A program made the position numbers and the translations under genes. From Planctomycetota bacterium (lineage in GTDB: Bacteria > Planctomycetota > PLA2), in contig JAKLKT010000180.1 of assembly GCA_023150495.1 (NCBI GenBank), forward strand, positions 1 to 6,388: DNA of 6,388 bases. Reading direction: 5' to 3'. Under the pieces are notes generated by a model that saw nothing but the letters and a program-made list of their open reading frames with translations, did no database searches and was not told the DNA's origin. Shown piece after piece: positions 1-5,850 of the stretch (positions are counted from its first letter, which is position 1; each line of letters opens with the position of its first letter).

Positions 1-1008
1 GCCCGGGATCGGCGCGACGATGCGCACCGACTCCGCCTTGAGCGCGATCGCGAGGTCGTCCGCGCGGGTCACGACGGTCGCGAGCTTCGTGCCCTCCTTG
101 AGCGCGATCTCGTACATCGTGATCACGGGGCCGCGCGTGTAGCCGACGACGCGTCCCTCGATCCGGAACGAAAGGAGCGTCTTCTCGAGGACCTGCGCGT
201 TGACCTGGATCGCGCGCTCGACGCGGCCGGTGTCGACCGGCTGCGCCTCCTCGAGCAGGTCGATCGGCGGCAGGGGCGACTTCCCGGCGGCCTTCCGCGC
301 GCGGGGCGGCGGATCGTCGACGGGGAGGGGTCGCGGGGAGGGGGACTTGGCCACCGGGACGGGAGGCGGAGGGGGCGCGGGGGCCACTGCCTCGGGCTCC
401 GCGGGCTCCTCGGCCTGCTCTTCCTCCTCCTCCGGTTCCTCGGGCACCTCCACCTCCACCTTGGGGGGCTTCCTCCGGCGGGCGGGCGCGGGGGCGACGG
501 CGACGGCCGCGCGGCGGAGCCGGCCGTAGAAGAGCCAGTCCGTCGAGAGGACGAGAGCGAGGAGCGTGAGCCCCGTGAGGAGCGGCACGGCGAAGAGCGG
601 CGGGAAGAGGAAGAGGACCGCGTCGCGGGCGAGGAGGCCGACGACGCCGCCCGCGGCGCCCTGCCGCGCTCCGAGGAGCGCGAAGAGGCACGGGACGAGG
701 ATCAGGAGCGCGACGTTCGACGCGACGCGCGGGGGCGTGAGCTCGATGCCGCGGCCGAGGAGGCGGAGCATCGCGTGGACGCCCGCGAGGAGCATCACGA
801 GGAGCGTGGCGGGGCCGAGCGCGATCACGAAGCCGCGGGTGGCGGCGCCGGCGAGCGTGCGGCCTTCGAGGGTGCGGCCGATGTCGGGCGCGAAGAGGTA
901 GACGCCGCCGATGACGAGCGAGAGCCCGGCGACGGCCGCGGCGGCGATGGTCTCTTCCTTGCCCTTCAGAGGCTGGAGGAGTCGATGGAGGAGAGCCCGG
1001 AAATCCAT
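1..1008 (-). CDS. ftsK: DNA translocase FtsK, N-terminal part (cut by window edge)
   Basis: FtsK is a septum-anchored motor that pumps DNA to clear and resolve chromosome termini during cell division. The 336 visible residues follow the family layout. There are about four hydrophobic segments (about 20-41, 60-81, 98-114 and 131-156), ending with DWLFYGRLRR near 157-166. A low-complexity linker rich in Pro, Glu and Ala follows (about 167-250, with EEPEEEEEQAEEPAEPE). The start of the alpha domain comes last (about 260-336), with LLSFRIEGRVVGYTRGPVIT and a final SVRIVAPIPG, typical of FtsK/SpoIIIE just before the motor. The Walker-type motor and the DNA-reading gamma domain lie beyond the left edge. 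The ATG at 1008 is preceded by AGGGGG five bases upstream. The linker is much shorter than that of E. coli FtsK, so the full protein is probably of ordinary bacterial size. Identity is from remembered family motifs and is firm. Confidence 0.95.
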   Translation of the reverse strand, partial: MDFRALLHRLLQPLKGKEETIAAAAVAGLSLVIGGVYLFAPDIGRTLEGRTLAGAATRGFVIALGPATLLVMLLAGVHAMLRLLGRGIELTPPRVASNVALLILVPCLFALLGARQGAAGGVVGLLARDAVLFLFPPLFAVPLLTGLTLLALVLSTDWLFYGRLRRAAVAVAPAPARRRKPPKVEVEVPEEPEEEEEQAEEPAEPEAVAPAPPPPPVPVAKSPSPRPLPVDDPPPRARKAAGKSPLPPIDLLEEAQPVDTGRVERAIQVNAQVLEKTLLSFRIEGRVVGYTRGPVITMYEIALKEGTKLATVVTRADDLAIALKAESVRIVAPIPG

Positions 1009-1013
1009 GGTGT

Positions 1014-1019
1014 CCCCCT
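1014..1019 (-). promoter_or_regulatory. Ribosome binding site of ftsK
   Basis: On the minus strand AGGGGG lies five bases before the ATG at 1008. It is the best-placed Shine-Dalgarno sequence in the window and supports that start. A nearby upstream ATG (minus strand, ATG GAT TAG) is closed by a stop after two codons and is not a rival start. Confidence 0.65.
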
Positions 1020-1110
1020 AATCCATCGGCCAGATTCCTCTCGCAGGGCAACGGTTGACCTGCGGAACGCACGCATCCGGCTGCGCGACAAGGAGTTACG
1101 TGCTGCGGAG

Positions 1111-1128
1111 TGCGCCAGCGCTGGCGCA
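1111..1128. repeat. 18-bp perfect palindrome between the nine-module gene and ftsK
   Basis: TGCGCCAGCGCTGGCGCA reads the same on both strands. It starts 8 nt after the TAG of the nine-module gene and lies about 100 nt before the ftsK ATG. As RNA it could form a 7-bp GC-rich stem with a GCGC loop, but no T-run follows in either direction, so it is not a standard intrinsic terminator. A transcript-end hairpin and a dimeric-regulator operator for ftsK are both possible. The rest of the 128-bp gap shows no clear promoter to me. Confidence 0.5.
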
Positions 1129-1136
1129 GGCAGGGG

Positions 1137-3761
1137 CTACCGGACGTCCTTGGGGCGCAGGCGGATCTCGATCCGGTTCGGCTCGCCGGGCTTGAGATCG
1201 AGCTTCTTGGTCACGGGGTCGAAGCCCGGCGCCTCGATCGTGATCGTCACCTCTCCGGGGGGGAGGCAGGGCTGGAAGATCATCCCCTGCGCGTCGCTCT
1301 TGTGCGATCCGTAGCCGGGCGGGATCTTGCCGCGGAACATCTTGCTCGTCAGCGGCGCGACCGCCGGGAACGTGAAGTCGAGCGCCGCCCCCTCGACCGG
1401 CTGGCCGGACGTGCTGCGCACCTCGATCGTCAGCGGCGCGGCGTCCACGAACGTGATCTGCACGTCCGTGCGCTCGCCCTCCTTCACGGCCACATTCCGG
1501 ACCATGCCGAGCGGGTGGCGCGGGGACACGGCGAAGACCGTGAACATGCCGGGCGAGACGCCCGGCACCTCGAACCGGCCGTCGCCATCCGTAAAGGGCT
1601 CGTCCTCGTTGGTCTGGAGCTTGTCGTTCAGGATGTTCACCCGCGCGTAGGCGACCGGCCGCTGCTGCGCGTCGAGGACGCGGCCCGCGATCGTCCCCCC
1701 CGGGCCGAGCCGGATCGTGCCCAGGTCCTTCACCTCGCCGGCGGCGAGGCTGAACCGGTCCGTGCGGTGGGCCGCGTACCCGGGCGCCGAGAGGTCCACC
1801 TGCCACGTCCCGGGCTCGTCGACCTCGTAGCGGAACGCCCCGTCGGGGTCGCGGAAGCTGCTGAACTCCGTGTCGCTCGGGATGAAGAGCTTGTACCGGA
1901 GGAAGGTCGCCTCGAACTCCTTGAGCGGCCGGCCGTCCTTCTTCGCGACCACCTTGCCCGTGACGATCGCGCCCTTGAGCGGGAGGATGAACTCGAGGTC
2001 CTCGCGCCCGGTGGAGACCTTCACCGGCGCCGGCTGGTCGAGGAAGCCCCCCTCCTGTTCGTCGCCACTCCACGTGGATCCGCGACCGGGGATGCCGACC
2101 TCGTACTCGCCCTCCGCGAGGTCCATGAACGCGAACTTCCCTTCCTTGTCCGTCCACTCGCGGCTCGCGATCTTCCCGCCACTCGCGGGCCGGACACCGA
2201 CCACCGCGCCCGGCCGCGGCCGCCCGTCCGGCGTGATCACGCGGCCCCGGATCGGCCTCGCCGGGAGCAGCACGATCTCGACGCCCTCGATCGTCTGGCC
2301 CGACACCGTCTCGAGCTCCACGGGCCGCGACCTGAGCTTCGGCTCCTCCTCCCGGTTCCCGACGAGCGTGATCTTCCCCGGCCCGACCGAGCCCAGCTCG
2401 AACGTGCCGTCGGGCTTCGACCGGCTCCCGACGCGGGCGCCGTAATCGCCCGAATGCAGCGTGACCGTCCCCTCGACCGCCCTGCCCGCCTCGTCGACGA
2501 GGATCCCGCGCAGGGTCGCCCGGCGCGTGGCCTTGATCTCCCCGAGATCGACGTCCTTGCCCGGCTCAGCGAAGCCGGTCTTCTGCTCGAACGCGTGGTG
2601 CGGCGCGTTGAACCACGCCCAGACCTGCCCCTCCTCGCGAACGCTGAACGGCCCCGCGCGGAAGCGCCCCTCCGCGTCCGACTTCGCGTGCGAGTCGAAC
2701 GAGAAGCCGCGCTGGATCGCCGCGGACACGGTCACGCCCGCAACCGGCGTCCCCTCGTCGTCCACGATCCGCCCGATCACGAACACGGGCTTCGAGAGCA
2801 CGATCTCGAGGCCCGAGACCGTCTCGCCGCTCTTGAGCGGGATCGGCACCGGCTGCCCCCAGCCGAGCGCGCCGCCGAAGAACCCGGGGCCGAACCCCTC
2901 CGCGCTGGCGACGAGCGAGACGCTGCCCGGAGCCACGCCCTCGAGCCGGAACGTGCCGTCGGGTCCCGAGGTGGCGACCGGCCGCGCGAGCTCCTGGCAC
3001 GTCACGGTGGCCCCCGGAACCCCCTCGCCTCCGGAGCCGATGACGCGGCCGACAAGGACGCCGCCCGCGTCGAGCTGCACCACGTGCTCGACGGGCCCTT
3101 CGCCGGTCACCTCGAGCCGGCTCGCGTGGACCGCGTGCGGCGGGTGGTCCACGCCGACGAGGACCGTCGCCGGCGGCACGGCGCCGACGAGCGCCTTCCC
3201 GTCCTCGCCGGTCCGGAACTCGCCGATGTCCTCGCCGCTCGACCAGCGCCACACGCCTGCCGCGCCGTGCGTGCGTTCCCACGAGACCCTCACGACGGCC
3301 CCCGCGACGGGCTTCCGCAGCGGATCGACGACGAGCACCGTGAGCGGCGGTCCGCGCTGGAGCCGGATCTCGCGCTCCTTGTCCTTCGCGCGCACCCACG
3401 CGCGCGCCTGCACGAACTCCGGGTGGCGCGCGGCGACGAGATGCCAGCCGTCGTCGGGGAAGGCGATCTCGCAGAAGCCGTCGGCGCCGGTCGCCGCCTC
3501 GTCCAGGAACTCCTTCTCCTTCAACCGGCTGACGGCGGCGCCCTTGACCGGGTTGCCCTCCTCGTCCACGACACGGACGCGCGCGAGCTTCCCGGGCTTA
3601 TCGGAGGGGGCTTCGGGGGCCTTGGCCTCGGGTTCCGCGCTCGTGCTCGGCGGCGGCCTCGAGGGCGTGGCCCGCGCGCGCCCGCCGCCGCCGGCCGCGA
3701 GGTAGAGCACGAGGACCGCGGCGACCGCGAGGACGGCGAGGCCTGCCCAGAGCTTGCGCAT
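1137..3761 (-). CDS. Exported or anchored protein of nine carboxypeptidase-regulatory-like modules
   Basis: This 874-residue protein begins MRKLWAGLAV with a hydrophobic stretch to about residue 23 (signal peptide or membrane anchor, no lipobox Cys). A Gly/Pro/Ala-rich spacer runs to about 58. The rest is nine modules of about 85-95 residues, near 59-134, 139-231, 234-322, 326-412, 415-498, 503-594, 598-684, 689-771 and 776-868. Most follow the carboxypeptidase D regulatory-like (transthyretin-like beta-sandwich) pattern: GxVxDxxGxPVxGAxV, then TxxDGxF, then a Gly before a closing strand pair; VVDEEGNPVKGAAV and TSGPDGTFRLEGVAPG are examples. No peptidase or other catalytic domain is visible, so a structural, adhesive or glycan-binding role outside the cytoplasm is inference. 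The ATG at 3761 has GGGGAG three bases upstream. The gene follows the CFI-box gene by 36 bp and may be cotranscribed with it or use its own promoter in that gap. Exact function is unknown. Confidence 0.9.
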   Translation of the reverse strand: MRKLWAGLAVLAVAAVLVLYLAAGGGGRARATPSRPPPSTSAEPEAKAPEAPSDKPGKLARVRVVDEEGNPVKGAAVSRLKEKEFLDEAATGADGFCEIAFPDDGWHLVAARHPEFVQARAWVRAKDKEREIRLQRGPPLTVLVVDPLRKPVAGAVVRVSWERTHGAAGVWRWSSGEDIGEFRTGEDGKALVGAVPPATVLVGVDHPPHAVHASRLEVTGEGPVEHVVQLDAGGVLVGRVIGSGGEGVPGATVTCQELARPVATSGPDGTFRLEGVAPGSVSLVASAEGFGPGFFGGALGWGQPVPIPLKSGETVSGLEIVLSKPVFVIGRIVDDEGTPVAGVTVSAAIQRGFSFDSHAKSDAEGRFRAGPFSVREEGQVWAWFNAPHHAFEQKTGFAEPGKDVDLGEIKATRRATLRGILVDEAGRAVEGTVTLHSGDYGARVGSRSKPDGTFELGSVGPGKITLVGNREEEPKLRSRPVELETVSGQTIEGVEIVLLPARPIRGRVITPDGRPRPGAVVGVRPASGGKIASREWTDKEGKFAFMDLAEGEYEVGIPGRGSTWSGDEQEGGFLDQPAPVKVSTGREDLEFILPLKGAIVTGKVVAKKDGRPLKEFEATFLRYKLFIPSDTEFSSFRDPDGAFRYEVDEPGTWQVDLSAPGYAAHRTDRFSLAAGEVKDLGTIRLGPGGTIAGRVLDAQQRPVAYARVNILNDKLQTNEDEPFTDGDGRFEVPGVSPGMFTVFAVSPRHPLGMVRNVAVKEGERTDVQITFVDAAPLTIEVRSTSGQPVEGAALDFTFPAVAPLTSKMFRGKIPPGYGSHKSDAQGMIFQPCLPPGEVTITIEAPGFDPVTKKLDLKPGEPNRIEIRLRPKDVR

Positions 3762-3764
3762 GTA

Positions 3765-3782
3765 CTCCCCAGTCTAGGGGAG
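3765..3782. repeat. Inverted repeat covering the Shine-Dalgarno of the nine-module gene
   Basis: Six-base arms CTCCCC and GGGGAG flank the six-base spacer AGTCTA. In the minus-strand transcript the second arm is the GGGGAG directly upstream of the ATG at 3761, so a folded stem would hide the ribosome binding site. The spacer is also the proposed TAGACT -10 box, so the hairpin and leaderless readings exclude each other for a given transcript. The arms are short and G/C-only, and chance is possible. Confidence 0.35.
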
Positions 3783-3801
3783 GCCGTCACCCGCGTGTCA
3801 A
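3771..3801 (-). promoter_or_regulatory. Candidate sigma70-type promoter of the nine-module gene
   Basis: On the minus strand a perfect TTGACA (3796-3801, overlapping the CFI-box stop codon) is followed after 19 nt by TAGACT (3771-3776), a TANNNT-type -10 hexamer. The spacer is two bases longer than ideal. Transcription would begin about 2-4 nt before the ATG at 3761, giving an almost leaderless message. The same CCTAGACT octamer lies just before pyrD. Confidence 0.45.
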
Positions 3802-4262
3802 AAGGACGCGGCGCAGCGGGTGAGGAGGTCGAGCGTCTTCCGGACGGCTGCGCGGAGGCGGGGCTTCCGCTCGATCAGCCGCGCGAGCGGCGGGCTCATC
3901 CGGTAGTAGAAGCGCACGAAGGCCGTGCCCGGGCGGTTCGTGAGGAGGTGCCGGTCCCGGAAGCGGCGGAGCGCCTCCACCTCGGGCGCGTCGGCGTCGC
4001 CGTACGCGGCCGTGGCGATGAAGCACATGCTGCTCTTCACGCCCTTGCCCGGCTCGTCCTGGTTCTCGCCCGTGAGGGAAGTGACCGCCTCGGCGGCCCG
4101 CACTCCCGTCGGGCGCACCTCCTCGAACGCCTTCTCGGCGCGGCGGAAGGCGCGCGCGATCGCCTCCTCGTCCTCCGCGTTCCGCGCGTCGGCGCCGTGC
4201 GGGCCGGGCCGGCGGATCTCGCGGCGGGGCTCCGGCGGGGGCGTGCTCTCGAGGGGGCTCAT
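3798..4262 (-). CDS. Small CFI-box (CFIATAAYG) domain protein of unknown function
   Basis: This 154-residue protein carries the CFI-box domain known from NCBI annotation as CFI-box-CTERM, a C-terminal module of unknown function in many bacteria. The motif CFIATAAYG is at 80-88. The family's usual tail follows: PEVEALRRFRDRHL (93-106), PGTAFVRFYYRMSPPLA (111-127), then a basic amphipathic helix to about 148. The first 79 residues are Pro- and charge-rich with one predicted helix (about 28-62), and there is no signal peptide, so this is close to a free-standing copy of the domain. Cys80 is the conserved cysteine; whether it is catalytic, metal-binding or modified is not known to me. The ATG at 4262 is preceded by a purine-rich GAGAG about 5 nt upstream. 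The gene lies 53 bp after purB and 36 bp before the nine-module gene, same strand. Family assignment is strong; function is open. Confidence 0.85.
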   Translation of the reverse strand: MSPLESTPPPEPRREIRRPGPHGADARNAEDEEAIARAFRRAEKAFEEVRPTGVRAAEAVTSLTGENQDEPGKGVKSSMCFIATAAYGDADAPEVEALRRFRDRHLLTNRPGTAFVRFYYRMSPPLARLIERKPRLRAAVRKTLDLLTRCAASF

Positions 4263-4281
4263 CGGATCTCTCGCGCCAAGG

Positions 4282-4289
4282 ATTGTATA
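4282..4289 (-). promoter_or_regulatory. Candidate -10 element of the CFI-box gene
   Basis: TATACAAT on the minus strand stands out as an AT-rich island in the 53-bp gap after purB. It contains TACAAT (five of six to TATAAT), ending 19 nt before the ATG at 4262. No good -35 lies at normal spacing. It would let the CFI-box gene be transcribed apart from purB, though read-through is equally possible. Confidence 0.3.
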
Positions 4290-4315
4290 CGCAGGACGCG
4301 GGTCTTCTTCGGACG

Positions 4316-5749
4316 TCAGACGGAAACTTCGCCGACGCCCCCGAGGAGATCCGCCCGCGCCTCGAGCACCGGATCGACCTCGGCGCGCAGGAACTCCTCG
4401 ACCTGCTCCGGCGCGCGCCCAACGTATCGGCGCGGATCCGCGTCGTCCCTAAGCAGATCTTTCACCTTCGCGAAGGCGGGATCCTTCCGGAGGCGCTCGA
4501 AGAGGTCGTTCCCCGGAGCCCCTTCCTTGAGCCTGTCGGCGGCCGCCCGCGCGTGGACGCGGATCCGCTCGTGCAGGTCCTGGCGGTCGCCCCCGGCCCG
4601 CACGGCCTCCATCAGGACCGTCTCGGTCGCGAGGAACGGGAGCTCCCCGCGCAGGTTCCGCTCGACGACCTTCGGGTGGACGACGAGGCCCTGCGCGACG
4701 TTGACGACCAGCTGGAGGATCCCGTCGATCGCGAGGAAGAGCTCGGGGACGGCGAGGCGGCGGTTCGAGGTGTCGTCGAGCGTGCGCTCGAACCACTGCG
4801 TGGCGGCCGTGTAGGCGGGGTTCTGGGCCGTCGCGATCGCGAAGCGCGCGACGCCGCAGATCCGCTCGGCGCGCATCGGGTTCCTCTTGAAGGGCATCGC
4901 GGAGGAGCCGACCTGCGACGCCTCGAAGGGCTCCTCGATCTCGCCCAAGTGCTGGAGGAGGCGCACGTCGTTCCCGAACTTCGAAGCGCTCTGCGCGACG
5001 CCCGAGAGCACGGCCGCGACCCGCGCGTCCTGCTTGCGCGAGATCGTCTGGCCGGACACGCCGACCGACTTCGAGAAGCCCGCCTTCCTGGTGACGACCT
5101 CGTCGAGCTTCCGGACCTTCCCGTGGTCGCCCTTGAAGAGGACAAGGAAGGACGCCTGCGTGCCGGTCGTGCCCTTGACGCCGCGGAACGGCAGCGTCTC
5201 GAGCAGCCGCTCGACGTCCTCGAGGTCGAAGAGGAAGTCCTGCGCCCAGAGCGTCGCCCGCTTGCCCACGGTCGTCGGCTGGGCGGGCTGGAAGTGGGTG
5301 TAGCCGAGCGTCGGCAGCTCCTTCCACTGCCGCGCGAAGCGGGCGAGCGCGTGGAGCGCGTTGACGAGGCCCTTCCGGACGAGGCCGAGCGACTCCTTGA
5401 TGAGGATCAAGTCGCCGTTGTCCTGGACGTAGGCGCTCGTGGCTCCCCAGTGGAGGATCGGCTTCGCCTCGGGGCAGAGCGCGCCGAAGCTCTGGATGTG
5501 CGACATCACGTCGTGGCGCGTCTCGTTCTCGCGGCGCCGGATGTCCGCGAGGTCGATGTCGTCGAGATGTGCGCGCATCGCGGCGAGCTGCGCCTCGGTG
5601 ACGTCGAGGCCGAGCTCCCGCTGCCCCTCCGCGAGCCAGAGCCAGAGCTTCCGCCAGGTGCGTGCGGACGTGAGCGGCGACCAGAGCCGCTTCATCGCGG
5701 CGCCGGCATACCGCCCGGCGAGGGGGCTCTCGTACGTTTCGCCAGCCAC
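4316..5749 (-). CDS. purB: Adenylosuccinate lyase, human ADSL-like type
   Basis: PurB makes two fumarate-releasing cuts in purine synthesis: SAICAR to AICAR, and adenylosuccinate to AMP. It is a cytosolic homotetramer in this superfamily. The 477-residue length is close to human ADSL (484). Colinear motifs include ESPLAGRYA (7-15), TWRKLWLWLAE (31-41), RHDVMSHIQSFG (78-89), LGYTHFQPAQPTTVGKR (148-164), FRGVKGTTGTQASF (188-201) and the superfamily signature GSSAMPFKRNPMRAE (281-295), then QWFERTLDDTSNRR (318-331). From remembered alignment, His79 and His152 match the human active-site histidines, and the catalytic Ser is in Ser282/Ser283. All look intact. The start is GTG at 5749: the next in-frame ATG (Met19) would remove the conserved ESPLAGRY segment. 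No Shine-Dalgarno sequence is evident. The gene diverges from pyrD and leads a same-strand series of four genes. Confidence 0.96.
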   Translation of the reverse strand: MAGETYESPLAGRYAGAAMKRLWSPLTSARTWRKLWLWLAEGQRELGLDVTEAQLAAMRAHLDDIDLADIRRRENETRHDVMSHIQSFGALCPEAKPILHWGATSAYVQDNGDLILIKESLGLVRKGLVNALHALARFARQWKELPTLGYTHFQPAQPTTVGKRATLWAQDFLFDLEDVERLLETLPFRGVKGTTGTQASFLVLFKGDHGKVRKLDEVVTRKAGFSKSVGVSGQTISRKQDARVAAVLSGVAQSASKFGNDVRLLQHLGEIEEPFEASQVGSSAMPFKRNPMRAERICGVARFAIATAQNPAYTAATQWFERTLDDTSNRRLAVPELFLAIDGILQLVVNVAQGLVVHPKVVERNLRGELPFLATETVLMEAVRAGGDRQDLHERIRVHARAAADRLKEGAPGNDLFERLRKDPAFAKVKDLLRDDADPRRYVGRAPEQVEEFLRAEVDPVLEARADLLGGVGEVSV

Positions 5750-5759
5750 GGGAGACCGG

Positions 5760-5765
5760 ATTATC
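5760..5765 (-). promoter_or_regulatory. Candidate -10 element of purB
   Basis: GATAAT on the minus strand (five of six to TATAAT) ends 10 nt before the GTG start of purB. A matching -35 is weak (TGGCCG at 17 nt). Transcription from it would start about 3-4 nt before the GTG, which would explain the missing Shine-Dalgarno sequence. Confidence 0.4.
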
Positions 5766-5831
5766 GCCGACCTTCCCCCGATCGGCCAGCCGGATGCCGC
5801 CGGCAGCGCGCGGGCCGCTGGGACCGTCGCC

Positions 5832-5837
5832 TAGACT
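5832..5837 (+). promoter_or_regulatory. Candidate -10 element of pyrD
   Basis: TAGACT, within CCTAGACT (5830-5837), ends 13 nt before the pyrD ATG. The same octamer precedes the nine-module gene on the other strand. No -35 consensus is seen upstream (the bases around 5809-5814 are all G and C). If used, the 5' leader would be only about 6-7 nt. Confidence 0.35.
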
Positions 5838-5850
5838 CGGTGCAGGGCCC

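Noticed and set aside
1111..1128. Intrinsic (Rho-independent) terminator of the nine-module gene
   Set aside because: The stem is good but no T-run follows on the minus strand (CTCCGCAGCACG), so it is recorded only as a palindrome.
1009..1136. Promoter for ftsK in the intergenic gap
   Set aside because: TTG-starting hexamers such as TTGTCG and TTGCCC are present on the minus strand, but none is paired with a reasonable -10 at 16-19 nt.
200..1314. Several plus-strand open frames opposite ftsK (for example 200-529, 566-901, 775-1314)
   Set aside because: Their Ser/Arg/Gly-rich products are antisense to the membrane domain and linker of FtsK, which matches its family in the minus-strand frame.
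1110..4814. A stop-free plus-strand frame of 1234 codons opposite the nine-module, CFI-box and purB genes
   Set aside because: It is the antisense shadow of GC-rich genes that avoid TTA, CTA and TCA codons. Its product is an Arg/Ala/Asp/Leu/His-rich string with no domain pattern, it runs straight through intergenic gaps, and the opposite-strand proteins are clear family members.
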